Position numbers and translations under genes: made by a program | Origin: Flavobacteriaceae bacterium | GTDB lineage: Bacteria; Bacteroidota; Bacteroidia; Flavobacteriales; Flavobacteriaceae | Assembly (NCBI GenBank): GCA_018623655.1 | Contig: JAAZVG010000011.1 | Coordinates: 1-19,573 of the forward strand | Direction of reading: 5' to 3' | DNA: 19,573 nucleotides | In this document: piece by piece, positions 7,932 to 16,503 of the stretch | How positions within the stretch are numbered: position 1 is the first letter of the stretch | How the letters are laid out: every line of letters starts with the position of its first letter | Notes under the pieces: generated by a model | Told to the model about the DNA's origin: nothing | What the model saw: the letters and a program-made list of their open reading frames with translations, nothing else | Databases searched by the model: none

Positions 7932-9466
7932 GAAGGCTAGTGGCACTCGGCTTCATGCTTGTTTGTCACTTTGCAGTTGCTCAATCTGAAGAAACTGCAA
8001 AAATAGAGGTTCTCTATGGTGGATATTTTTCAAAATCAGAAGATAAATATCCCGGAGCATCAATCTTTGAAAGAGACGAATCAGGTCCCGTTCGTTTTAA
8101 GCACAAAGGAGCATTACTCGACTGTGATATCGCATATTTATATTCCGATGAAAATCGTTTAGAAGCCTATGGAAATATCACGTTTAATCAAGGTGATACG
8201 CTAATACTTAATTCTAAACAACTGACTTACAATGGGATAAGTAGGCTTGCTAAAGCTCAAGAAAATGTTCGTTTGAACAGCCCCAACTCTACCCTTACCA
8301 CAGAAATACTCTATTTTGATCGTAAAAACCAAGAAGCCTACTACCCATCATACGGTACGCTAATCGACGAAGAAAACATTCTTAAAAGCAATAAAGGAAG
8401 GTACCTTATTGAACAATCACTTTACCGTTTTGAGGAGTCAGTCACCTTAGAAAACGAAAAATTCAACCTTGTTTCTGATCGCCTTGACTATCATACTGAG
8501 GACGAAATTGCCGATTTCTTTGGTCCCACTACTATTGTGGGTGAAGATTATACTTTTTATTTCGAACAAGGTAGTTATGACACTAAAAGTGAGAAAGGTT
8601 ACGGTAAAACAAATACCAAAATCAATTACGATTTACGAAAGCTCTATGGAGATTCCATCTATTTCGATCAGCTAGAAAATTATGCTTCAGCAAGCGGGGA
8701 AGTTAACGTGTTAGATTCTATTAACGAGAGTCGACTTAGTGCTGAATTTGCTCAAATATTTAAAGCCAAAGATTCACTTGTTGCAACTGGAGAGGCTATT
8801 ATTGCCAAAAGGGTTGAAGATGATTCGCTTTATGTTCATGCCTCGTATCTCTTTGTGACTGGACCTGATAAGGCAAGAGATTTATTGGCCTATCCGAACG
8901 CTCGATTTTTCAAAACAGACTTTAGCGGAAAAAGCGATAGTATTGTCGTGACCAATGAAAAAGGAATTACTGAGCTTATAGGAAATCCAATCATTTGGAG
9001 TGGCGAAAGCCAACTTACCGGAAACTACATGTATTTTACAAATGAGCCTGAAACGAACGCTCTAGATTCGTTATACGTAATAGAAAACGCCTTTATATCA
9101 GCCTTTGACACTATTGCTCAATTGGGTTATAACCAAGCAAAAGGTGTAAACCTTAAAGGAAGGTTTTTATCTAACGGATTAGAAAGCGCACTTCTAGATA
9201 AAAATGCAGAGGTTATTTATTATTTGTTCGATGACAAGGGAGCTTTGATCGGTATCAATCAAACGACTTGCAGCGCTATTCAACTAAATTTTGAAGAAGG
9301 AGAAATTAGTAGAATCACTTTTCTTCGAAACCCGAACGGGACGCTTTATCCTTACCAGGATTTTCCAGAAGATCAAAAACTTCTCGAAGGCTTTGAGTGG
9401 CACGGAGAAGAACGAACTCGCAGTTTAGAATCCTTTATTGAAAAAATCAAAGGTTTAAAAAAATGA
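7928..9466 (+). CDS. Periplasmic OstA-like (LptA-fold) protein
   Basis: 512 residues with a signal peptide (MRRLVALGFMLVCHFAVAQ). The mature part is built from repeated OstA/LptA-type beta strands: CDIAYLYSDENRLEAYGNITFNQGDTLILNSKQLTYNG, ENVRLNSPNSTLTTEILYFDRKNQEAYY, FEESVTLENEKFNLVSDRLDYHTEDEIADFFG, and further copies to about residue 420. This pattern of 'hide / write / define a layer' strands forms the beta-jellyroll bridge that carries lipopolysaccharide between membranes. No C-terminal LptD barrel is present, so this is not LptD itself; it could act as a long LptA-like bridge or a partner of the outer-membrane translocon. It overlaps purA at its start and the aminotransferase gene at its end by ATGA junctions. 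Confidence 0.85.
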   Translation: MRRLVALGFMLVCHFAVAQSEETAKIEVLYGGYFSKSEDKYPGASIFERDESGPVRFKHKGALLDCDIAYLYSDENRLEAYGNITFNQGDTLILNSKQLTYNGISRLAKAQENVRLNSPNSTLTTEILYFDRKNQEAYYPSYGTLIDEENILKSNKGRYLIEQSLYRFEESVTLENEKFNLVSDRLDYHTEDEIADFFGPTTIVGEDYTFYFEQGSYDTKSEKGYGKTNTKINYDLRKLYGDSIYFDQLENYASASGEVNVLDSINESRLSAEFAQIFKAKDSLVATGEAIIAKRVEDDSLYVHASYLFVTGPDKARDLLAYPNARFFKTDFSGKSDSIVVTNEKGITELIGNPIIWSGESQLTGNYMYFTNEPETNALDSLYVIENAFISAFDTIAQLGYNQAKGVNLKGRFLSNGLESALLDKNAEVIYYLFDDKGALIGINQTTCSAIQLNFEEGEISRITFLRNPNGTLYPYQDFPEDQKLLEGFEWHGEERTRSLESFIEKIKGLKK

Positions 9467-10650
9467 GTCGTTTAGAATTGTTTAAATCCCTATTGGCTCC
9501 AACCACCGAGAATCCTTTAGGCCTAGAAGTTAAAAAAGCCCGAGGCAGTTATATTTACGATGTCTACGGTAAACGCTACTTAGATTTTGTAGCAGGGGTA
9601 TCTGCTGTAAGTGTGGGACACTGCAATTCCAAAATCAGAAGAGCAGTTCGTCGACAAATGCGGAAGCATAACCATGTAATGGTTTACGGAGAATTTATTC
9701 AAGAGGTTGTTTTAAACTACGCAAAAAAACTAACTGGCGCATTAGAACCTGAGCTTTCAAATATATATTTAGTCAATTCAGGAACCGAAGCAATTGAAGG
9801 AGCGATTAAACTCGCTAAAGTCGTTACCGGTAAAACTCAAATTATTGCCGCGAAACAAGCCTACCATGGTAATACCTACGGAAGTCTAAGTTTGATGGAT
9901 TACAAAGAGCGTATCAATCCTTTCAGACCATTACTACCTGGTGTTAGTCATATTGAGTTTAATAATGAAGAAGAATTAGATCGTATTACTTCTGATACGG
10001 CAGCTGTGATCCTTGAAACGATTCAAGGGGGAGCAGGATTTATTGAGCCTAAAAATGGGTATCTAAAAAAAGTGAAAGCTCGCTGTGAGGCTGAGGGTGC
10101 CTTATTGATACTCGATGAAATCCAACCAGGATTTGGTCGAACCGGAGCGCTTTTTGCTTATCGCCATTACGAGGTCACTCCAGATATTTTAGTCATTGGA
10201 AAGGGGATGGCTGGTGGCCTTCCTGTGGGAGCATTTATCAGCAGTAAAGAAAATATGAGTTTACTCGGTTCTAAGCCACGCCTTGGGCATATTACTACAT
10301 TTGGTGGAAATCCTGTTATTGCCGCGGCAGCTCTCGCCACATTAGAGGAAATCATATCCAAAGAATATCAACATAAAGCACTAGAGCACGAGATCCTTAT
10401 CAGAAAATGTTTAAAGCATCCGCTTATCGAAGAGATTCGAGGCAAAGGCCTAATGCTAGCTCTAATACTAAAGAATTCAGAAATCGCAAACCACTTAGTA
10501 ACTGAAGGTCTAAAAGAGGGTATCATCTTGTTCTGGTTATTGTATGAGAAAAGGGCAGTACGTATCACACCTCCTTTAAGTATTTCAGAAAAAGAATTGA
10601 AGAAAGGTTGCGGAATCATACTGTCCGTACTTGACCGCTACACTTGTTAA
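9463..10650 (+). CDS. Class III PLP-dependent aminotransferase
   Basis: 395 residues of the acetylornithine/ornithine aminotransferase group. It shows SGTEA (106-110) for cofactor phosphate binding, YHGNTYG (134-140), E185 in ETIQGG, the PLP-contacting DEIQPGFGRTG (D218, Q221), the Schiff-base lysine K247 in VIGKGMAGGLPVGAF, TTFGGNP (about 274-280) and RITPPLSI near the end. All catalytic residues are present. The substrate is uncertain: acetylornithine, succinyl-diaminopimelate, ornithine or another omega-amino donor are possible, and no arginine or lysine biosynthesis genes lie nearby, so I give no symbol. Its ATG overlaps the OstA-like gene stop (ATGA), which suggests it is translated with the purA-OstA unit although its metabolic link to them is unclear. 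Confidence 0.9.
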   Translation: MSRLELFKSLLAPTTENPLGLEVKKARGSYIYDVYGKRYLDFVAGVSAVSVGHCNSKIRRAVRRQMRKHNHVMVYGEFIQEVVLNYAKKLTGALEPELSNIYLVNSGTEAIEGAIKLAKVVTGKTQIIAAKQAYHGNTYGSLSLMDYKERINPFRPLLPGVSHIEFNNEEELDRITSDTAAVILETIQGGAGFIEPKNGYLKKVKARCEAEGALLILDEIQPGFGRTGALFAYRHYEVTPDILVIGKGMAGGLPVGAFISSKENMSLLGSKPRLGHITTFGGNPVIAAAALATLEEIISKEYQHKALEHEILIRKCLKHPLIEEIRGKGLMLALILKNSEIANHLVTEGLKEGIILFWLLYEKRAVRITPPLSISEKELKKGCGIILSVLDRYTC

Positions 10651-10695
10651 CTAAAGTGTTGATAATTCAATCGATTTTATAAACATACCCCCTTA

Positions 10696-10720
10696 TGGTA
10701 TAGGTAAATTTAAAATACCA
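10696..10720 (+). promoter_or_regulatory. Inverted repeat around a -7-like element before the TPR gene
   Basis: tggtat (10696-10701) and atacca (10715-10720) form a 6-bp inverted repeat separated by 13 bases. TAAATTTA (10705-10712), one base from the Bacteroidota -7 consensus, lies between the arms. No convincing TTG is seen at the -33 distance. This could be a promoter with an overlapping operator, or chance in AT-rich DNA. The gap of 80 bases after the aminotransferase makes a new promoter here reasonable. Confidence 0.25.
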
Positions 10721-10730
10721 ACAAGATACT

Positions 10731-12131
10731 ATGGGCAATCCTAACGAACATCCCGAACAAGCCATACGAAAGTTCGAGTCTATGCTTCAAACGGATGACG
10801 TTTATTTCTTTGACTCTGAAGATTTTGAAGAAATCATCCACCACTATCTAAGTGAAGGTAAGACACTTCTAGCCAAGCGTGCCTTAGATATGGGTAAGGC
10901 GCAACACCCGCAGGCTATTGAGCTTAAATTTCTAGAGATTGAGATACTCGTTTCAGAAGACAAACTAGATCAGGCCAGGCTGCTCATTGAAGAGATTGAG
11001 ATATTTGATCCGATGAATGAAGAATTATTCATTCAGAAAGCGAATATCTCATCAAAAAATGACGACCATAAACAAGCTATCGATATTCTTAATAAAGCAC
11101 TGGAATTCTGCCCGAATTCATTTGATGTGCATTCACTATTAGGGCTAGAATATTTGTACTTAGATGCATTTGAAAATGCTATTCCACATTTCGCTACATG
11201 TGTATCGCTCGACTCAACTGATTACGCATCGATGTATAATCTAATTTATTGCTATGAGTTTACCGAAGACTACGAGAATGCAATTACTTATCTGAACAAT
11301 TATCTTGAACATAACCCGTACAGCGAAGTTGCATGGCATCAACTGGGTAAAATGTATGTGGCTATAGAACAATTCAAAGAAGCATTGGCTGCTTTTGATT
11401 TTGCTATCATTTCAGATGACCGTTTTAGCGGTGCCTACTACGAAAAAGGATATGTCCTCGAGAAGCTTGGTAATTACAATGAAGCTATAAATAATTATGA
11501 ATGCTGCTTTGAATGGGATGCCCCTACTCCTCAGACTTACCTGAGAATTGGATATTGTCATCAAAAATTAGGCAATCACTCATTGGCAGAGCAATATTTC
11601 TACAAAACGGTACATTTAGATCCGTTATTAGATAAAGGATGGTTAGCACTCACTAAACACTATTTTGTTAGTGGAGATCTACTAAAAGCTCAGGAGCACA
11701 TTAGTAAAGCGTTAAACATAGATGGCGAAAACGCTCTTTATTGGAGAAGGGCTGCTCATATCTATCACAGTTTAGGTGAAGTCACAAAAGCAGACTACGC
11801 TTTTGAACAAAGTATCGCATTAGGAAATTTTGAACTTAACAGTTACCTAAAGTGGATCGGCATACAGCTTGACCTAAAAGATTATTCTAAAGCGATCGAA
11901 TGTCTTTTAGAGGCTATGGAACACCACCCTGAGGAAGCCGCACTATTATTCATTAAATCAGGGATCCATGCGTTACTGAATGAAAGGGACGAAGCCCAAA
12001 ACACATTGTGTCAAGCCATGCGCCTTGATGCTTCAGCCATAGACTATTTTTACTTCTACTTTGAAGAAATAAGTGAGCTTGACTGGCTTAAATCTTATTT
12101 GGAAAAGAAGAAACCTTCGGGTTCTTCGTAA
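10731..12131 (+). CDS. Tetratricopeptide repeat protein
   Basis: 466 residues with no signal peptide or membrane segment, so probably cytosolic. About ten 34-residue TPR units follow an N-terminal helical region. Clear copies include QAIDILNKALEFCPNSFDVHSLLGLEYLYL, NAITYLNNYLEHNPYSEVAWHQLGKMYVA, EALAAFDFAIISDDRFSGAYYEKGYVLEKLG, EAINNYECCFEWDAPTPQTYLRIGYCHQKLG and KAQEHISKALNIDGENALYWRRAAHIYHSLG. Such superhelical scaffolds bind other proteins; no catalytic domain is present. It sits 29 bases upstream of the first DUF368 gene, an association that I recall from other Flavobacteriales and that hints at a shared envelope-related role. No specific partner can be named. Confidence 0.92.
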   Translation: MGNPNEHPEQAIRKFESMLQTDDVYFFDSEDFEEIIHHYLSEGKTLLAKRALDMGKAQHPQAIELKFLEIEILVSEDKLDQARLLIEEIEIFDPMNEELFIQKANISSKNDDHKQAIDILNKALEFCPNSFDVHSLLGLEYLYLDAFENAIPHFATCVSLDSTDYASMYNLIYCYEFTEDYENAITYLNNYLEHNPYSEVAWHQLGKMYVAIEQFKEALAAFDFAIISDDRFSGAYYEKGYVLEKLGNYNEAINNYECCFEWDAPTPQTYLRIGYCHQKLGNHSLAEQYFYKTVHLDPLLDKGWLALTKHYFVSGDLLKAQEHISKALNIDGENALYWRRAAHIYHSLGEVTKADYAFEQSIALGNFELNSYLKWIGIQLDLKDYSKAIECLLEAMEHHPEEAALLFIKSGIHALLNERDEAQNTLCQAMRLDASAIDYFYFYFEEISELDWLKSYLEKKKPSGSS

Positions 12132-12160
12132 AAGTCTTTAAGTTAACAAAGTGTAACCTA

Positions 12161-13042
12161 ATGACTTTGAAAAAAACGCTAACGCTCTTCTTAAAAGGTA
12201 TGGCCATGGGTGCCGCTGATGTAGTTCCCGGAGTATCTGGAGGAACTATCGCACTGATTACTGGTATATATCCCAAACTTTTAGACGCGATTAGTAATTT
12301 AAAACCCAGTTTAATTCAGGATTTATCAAAAAAAGGGGTTACTCATGTTACTAAAAAAATTCATTTACGCTTCTTAATTACTCTATTTGCTGGAATTTTT
12401 GCAAGTGTCTTAACCCTTGCTAAAGGAATAACTTACTTGTTAGATTCTCATCCAATCTTAATCTGGAGTTTCTTTTTGGGTCTAATCTTAGGTAGTGTTT
12501 TACTCATAGCAAGACAAATCGAAGGCAAAAGAAGTATCATTTTGACTGTAGGTTTCGTTGGCATGTGTCTAGCTATAATTATCGGTTTTTTGCCTGCAAA
12601 AGAAGACAGCTATACTCTTACTTACTTATTCTTTTCCGGTGCATTAGCAGTCTGTGCTATGATATTACCGGGTATTTCTGGATCATTTATCCTAGTTATT
12701 CTAGGAAGCTACCAACCCATTCTCCAAGCTGTTCATGAAAGAGATTTGAAAACGATTGTCGTGGTTGGTATTGGAGCAGTGGTCGGATTGCTTTCTTTTG
12801 CTAGAATTCTAAAATGGTTTTTTCGGAGATACCCAAATTTAACCTTAGCACTTATGACGGGCTTTATAGCAGGTTCTATACCAGCAGTTTGGCCTTGGAA
12901 AGAGGATGTAAGTCATCGTCTTTACCTACCTAGTATAAGCCTTGATAGTGATCAACTTTTAGTTGCGGTTTTAATGATGGTTTTAGGACTAGGATTCATC
13001 CTGGGATTAGAAAAAATAGCGAAATTGGAAGATGTCATCTAG
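12161..13042 (+). CDS. DUF368 membrane protein, probable undecaprenyl-phosphate translocase (copy 1)
   Basis: 293 residues, multi-spanning. The protein has the family's internal duplication: the signature MGAADVVPGVSGGT (16-29) is echoed by AMILPGISGSFILVILGSY (166-184), each a proline-glycine-serine re-entrant-type segment followed by hydrophobic helices. DUF368 proteins (PopT) have been shown in other bacteria to help return undecaprenyl phosphate, the lipid carrier for cell-wall and surface glycans, across the cytoplasmic membrane. By homology this copy should do the same. It starts 29 bases after the TPR gene and is followed 20 bases later by a second family member, so the genes probably share a transcript. 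Confidence 0.9.
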   Translation: MTLKKTLTLFLKGMAMGAADVVPGVSGGTIALITGIYPKLLDAISNLKPSLIQDLSKKGVTHVTKKIHLRFLITLFAGIFASVLTLAKGITYLLDSHPILIWSFFLGLILGSVLLIARQIEGKRSIILTVGFVGMCLAIIIGFLPAKEDSYTLTYLFFSGALAVCAMILPGISGSFILVILGSYQPILQAVHERDLKTIVVVGIGAVVGLLSFARILKWFFRRYPNLTLALMTGFIAGSIPAVWPWKEDVSHRLYLPSISLDSDQLLVAVLMMVLGLGFILGLEKIAKLEDVI

Positions 13043-13062
13043 ACCGTAAATCGTTTTTTATT

Positions 13063-14076
13063 TTGAAAAAAAACCGTTCCCTATTTGATCTCATGGCTTT
13101 GGTATTCAAAGGAGTACTTATGGGTGCTGCCAATAAGGTACCTGGTGTTTCAGGCGGAATAATCGCCTATGTTGGTGGGTTTTATGAGGAATTTATCTTT
13201 TCACTTAAACAATTCAATGTAAGGGCAGCAAACTTATTTTTTAAGGGACAATTCAAGGAACTATTTAATCACGTCAATGGCAAATTCTTAAGCTTATTAA
13301 CACTAGGAATGTTAATCAGTTACTTCAGTGTTGCTCAAATTCTAGATTACCTAATCACTCATTACGAAATCTGGGTTTGGTCTTGTTTTTTCGGAATGAT
13401 TCTTGGATCTGTTTACTTTATCTCTCGGCAATTCAATCATTGGTCAAAAGAGATCCTCTTGGGAGTATTATCAGGAGGAATGATCGGTGTTTCACTAGCA
13501 TTCATTCCGCAAATAGGCCCTAACGATCATCTGCTTTATGTATTTTTTTGTGGTATGATTAGCATTATAGGAATGACCTTACCAGGCCTCTCTGGCTCAT
13601 TTCTTCTTATTATCCTTGGTAATTATGTTCTACTTCTAGTTGATACTGTAAATGCCCTTTATTTAAGCATAGGATATCTGCTAAAGGGAGATTTTCAATT
13701 ATTGAGTGGAGCCGAAAATATTCGATTACTTAAAGTCTTTATTGTGTTTAGTTTCGGATCAATCACCGGTTTAATATCTCTTTCTCATTTACTGGCATTT
13801 GTTCTCAAAAAGCTAAGAAAACTTACTACAGCTATAATTTTAGGATTTATCATTGGATCCTTACCCATTGTATGGCCATGGAAGATGGCAATTTATAAGT
13901 TTTCAAAAACAGGAGAATATTTACTTGACAGTAATGGTCATAAGATAATCAAGAGCTACTCCAGATATTGGCCCGATTGGTTAACTTCAGAATCAATACT
14001 TGCTCTAGTATTTGTAGTGGCCGGATTTCTTATCGTATATTCCATCGAATATTATGGACGGGACAGAAAGACTTAA
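13063..14076 (+). CDS. DUF368 membrane protein, second paralogue, TTG start
   Basis: 337 residues from a TTG start at 13063. I prefer this start because the resulting N-terminus (KKNRSLFDLMALVFKGVLMGAANKVPGVSGG) has the same length before the PGVSGG signature as the neighbouring paralogue and typical relatives; the first in-frame ATG (13093) would remove 10 residues. The second signature is MTLPGLSGSFLLIILGNY. Compared with copy 1 it has an insertion of about 35 hydrophilic residues near the C-terminus (around 285-315, YKFSKTGEYLLDSNGHKI...), probably an extra loop. The copies are clearly divergent, so this is an old duplication. It likely also moves undecaprenyl phosphate or a related lipid carrier. 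Its last 23 bases overlap aroE. Confidence 0.9.
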   Translation: MKKNRSLFDLMALVFKGVLMGAANKVPGVSGGIIAYVGGFYEEFIFSLKQFNVRAANLFFKGQFKELFNHVNGKFLSLLTLGMLISYFSVAQILDYLITHYEIWVWSCFFGMILGSVYFISRQFNHWSKEILLGVLSGGMIGVSLAFIPQIGPNDHLLYVFFCGMISIIGMTLPGLSGSFLLIILGNYVLLLVDTVNALYLSIGYLLKGDFQLLSGAENIRLLKVFIVFSFGSITGLISLSHLLAFVLKKLRKLTTAIILGFIIGSLPIVWPWKMAIYKFSKTGEYLLDSNGHKIIKSYSRYWPDWLTSESILALVFVVAGFLIVYSIEYYGRDRKT

Positions 14077-14803
14077 TTTCGGACTCATTGGACAAAACAT
14101 CTCATACTCTTTTTCCAGAGCTTTTTTTAAGGAAAAGTTTAAGCAATTAAACCTTCCTCATCACTATCAGAATTTTGACCTATTTAGTCTTAATGAATTG
14201 ACTAAAGTTTGGGAAACTAATAATCTGAAAGGATGTAATGTTACAATACCTTACAAGCAGGAAATCATACCTTATCTAGATGCTTTAAGCCCAGAAGCGG
14301 AACAAATTGGAGCAGTAAACTGTATTAATATAACAGACAATAAACGAATCGGGTACAATACTGATGTTTATGGCTTTTTAACCTCATTCAAACATCTTCT
14401 CGATAATAGAGATAAAAAAGCCATCGTGCTTGGTGCTAATGGAGGAGCAGCTAAAGCTGTGTTACACGCTCTAAAATCTATTGACCTTGAAATTACTCGT
14501 ATAGGCCGAAATATGGGCTCTGAAATTGATTTCACTTACCAAGAATTAGATAAAAAGCTTGTTCAATCTCATCAAATCGTTATTAACTGTACTCCGTTAG
14601 GTACCTATCCAAACGAGGATGAAAAGCCTTATTTTCCTTATCAACACCTAAATTCAAAACACTATCTCTTCGATTTGGTCTACCGCCCTGAAAAAACCGC
14701 CTTTCTCAAAGAAGGAGAATCGCGTGGAAGCAGAATTTGTAATGGTTCTATGATGCTTAAATGGCAAGCCGAAAAATCATGGGAAATATGGAATTCCCTT
14801 TGA
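14054..14803 (+). CDS. aroE: Shikimate dehydrogenase
   Basis: 249 residues, slightly shorter than E. coli AroE. It reduces 3-dehydroshikimate to shikimate with NADPH in the chorismate pathway. Shikimate-binding residues are visible in SYSFSRAFF (S19, S21), NVTIPYK (catalytic K68), AVNCI (N89) and YNTDVYGF (catalytic D104). The nucleotide-binding loop reads GANGGAAKAV (127-136), a variant of the usual GAGGAA/S, and NCTPLGTYPN, DLVYRP and the terminal NGSMMLKWQA segment complete the fold. The start at 14054 overlaps the DUF368 gene by 23 bases, suggesting coupled translation. Its stop codon overlaps the TTTG of a promoter for the following gene. Confidence 0.95.
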   Translation: MDGTERLNFGLIGQNISYSFSRAFFKEKFKQLNLPHHYQNFDLFSLNELTKVWETNNLKGCNVTIPYKQEIIPYLDALSPEAEQIGAVNCINITDNKRIGYNTDVYGFLTSFKHLLDNRDKKAIVLGANGGAAKAVLHALKSIDLEITRIGRNMGSEIDFTYQELDKKLVQSHQIVINCTPLGTYPNEDEKPYFPYQHLNSKHYLFDLVYRPEKTAFLKEGESRGSRICNGSMMLKWQAEKSWEIWNSL

Positions 14804-14828
14804 GTGCATAAGCATTTGTTTAAATTTG
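14799..14828 (+). promoter_or_regulatory. Bacteroidota-type promoter for the DUF349 gene
   Basis: TTTG (14799-14802) is followed after 18 bases by TAAATTTG (14821-14828), a perfect match to the TAnnTTTG -7 element. The start site is expected near 14834, giving a leader of about 18 bases before the ATG at 14852. The -33 element overlaps the aroE stop codon. Confidence 0.6.
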
Positions 14829-14851
14829 TTTAGAAACTCAGTTAAACGGGT

Positions 14852-16441
14852 ATGGAAAATACAGATCAATCTGCAGAAAAATCATCTTTAGAATTTGAGT
14901 TAATTGAACTCAAACCAGATAGTTACAAACATCTTGAACTAGATAATCTTATTGGTGAACTACAACGCCTGATAAAAAACGCTGCTGTAGAAAAAATAGG
15001 AAAGCATGTATCGCAAATAAAACGCGTATTCGATAATAAGCTTAAAGAACTACAAGACAAAGAAAAAGCGGTTTTTCTAGCCAATGGAGGCAATGAAATT
15101 GACTTTTATTTCCAAACGAGAAGCGCAAAAGATTTTCAAGAACTTTATCGCGAATACAGGCAAAAAAAGGAAGCATTCAGAGTAAACTTTGAAAGACAAA
15201 TTCAAGAAAACCTTAAAACCAAACAGACAATCATTGAAGAGATTAAATCTTTAATCTCAGCAGAAGAAAATATTAATACCACATTCTCTCATTTTAGAGA
15301 ATTACAGAATAAATGGAGAACAACAGGCCCAGTCCCAAAAACAGAAAACGAAAGTCTATGGGCTAACTATCACCACCATGTTGAACGTTTTTATGACTTT
15401 CTAGATCTAAACCGAGAACTAAGAGATAAAGATTTTAAGCATAATTACGATGAAAAAATTAAAATCGTTGAAAGAGCCGAAGCTCTAATCGACGAAGCTG
15501 ATTTTCAACAGGCTTATAATGAATTGCAACAACTTCATCGTATTTGGAAAGAAGAACTGGGACCCGTTGGTAAAGAGCATCGAGCCAGTATTTGGGAGCG
15601 TTTTAGCAATGCAACCAAAGTTATGCACGAAAAAAGACAAGAATTTCAGAAAGAAAGAGAGCAAGAAATCCACAGACAGCTTGCTCAAAAAAAGGAACTT
15701 CTAGAAGAATTCAAGCGCGAGGCATCTAACCTAGCTAATTCTCACCAAGGGATTCAAGCACAGTTTAAAAAATTAATGGAGTTAAGAGAATCTTTTTATC
15801 AAATAAAATCGGTTCCTTACGCCCTACAAAAAAACCTTATCGCTGATTTAAAAAAGCAATTTGGTCAATTCACCAAATCGAAAAATGAGTTTTATAAAAA
15901 TCAGAAGAAAGAGCAAAAAAAACGTATTGCTCAAAAAAAAGAACTGATTGCAAAGGCAGAGGAATTAAAAGATGCTGATAATTTTGATGAAACTACCCCC
16001 CTTCTGATAGCATTACAAAAAGATTGGAAGGCAGTAGGGCCTATTCCTCGAAAAATCGGAGACCCTCTCTGGAAAAGTTTCAAAGCGGCTTGTAATCACT
16101 ACTTTGATCGTTTACATAGCAAGCCTAAGATGTCTAAAGAAAAACGAAGCCCTCTAGATAAGGTTTACATCAAACGTTCAAATCTGAAAAAACAAATCGA
16201 AGAAATACGCGCTGAAATTCTGCAACTAGAAAATAACTTAGAATTTATTAACAGTGACGATACAAGTAACCCACTAATTGTTTCCGTTCTTAAAAACATA
16301 GACAAAAAGAAAACAGAACTTTCAAAGCTTCAAGAACAATTAAAAAAATTGAATGTAGAGCGTAACAAAATTCAGAAAAAACAGGATGAAACCGAGGCGG
16401 TGAATCAAACTGAACCAGAAGAGGAAGAATCTGAAGAATAA
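14852..16441 (+). CDS. DUF349 domain-containing coiled-coil protein
   Basis: 529 residues, highly charged and largely helical, with no signal peptide. Repeated DUF349 units are marked by a W...GP(V/I)P...(L/I)W pattern: KWRTTGPVP...LW at about 154-170, IWKEELGPVG...IW at 231-248, a degenerate copy without the tryptophans at about 315-332, and DWKAVGPIP...LW at 391-407. A weaker unit may precede them at about 95-115. A long coiled coil (about 430-510) and an acidic tail (EPEEEESEE) end the protein. The molecular function of the family is not settled. It has its own upstream promoter and a terminator right after the stop, so it is likely a single-gene unit. Confidence 0.88.
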   Translation: MENTDQSAEKSSLEFELIELKPDSYKHLELDNLIGELQRLIKNAAVEKIGKHVSQIKRVFDNKLKELQDKEKAVFLANGGNEIDFYFQTRSAKDFQELYREYRQKKEAFRVNFERQIQENLKTKQTIIEEIKSLISAEENINTTFSHFRELQNKWRTTGPVPKTENESLWANYHHHVERFYDFLDLNRELRDKDFKHNYDEKIKIVERAEALIDEADFQQAYNELQQLHRIWKEELGPVGKEHRASIWERFSNATKVMHEKRQEFQKEREQEIHRQLAQKKELLEEFKREASNLANSHQGIQAQFKKLMELRESFYQIKSVPYALQKNLIADLKKQFGQFTKSKNEFYKNQKKEQKKRIAQKKELIAKAEELKDADNFDETTPLLIALQKDWKAVGPIPRKIGDPLWKSFKAACNHYFDRLHSKPKMSKEKRSPLDKVYIKRSNLKKQIEEIRAEILQLENNLEFINSDDTSNPLIVSVLKNIDKKKTELSKLQEQLKKLNVERNKIQKKQDETEAVNQTEPEEEESEE

Positions 16442-16461
16442 ATTCTTAACTGAAAACAAAT

Positions 16462-16484
16462 AAAGGGCTCCATTGGAGCCCTTT
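16462..16484. terminator. Bidirectional terminator between convergent genes
   Basis: A perfect 10-bp stem (aaagggctcc at 16462-16471, ggagcccttt at 16475-16484) with a 3-base loop lies between the DUF349 stop (16441) and the RNase Y stop (16504). The A and T runs within the stem give a U-rich end on both strands, so it can terminate both genes. Confidence 0.85.
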
Positions 16485-16503
16485 CTATCATCTTTACAGC
16501 AGG

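Noticed and set aside
10368..10619. Minus-strand open frame inside the aminotransferase gene
   Set aside because: Shadow of a clearly conserved enzyme with intact motifs in the other frame.
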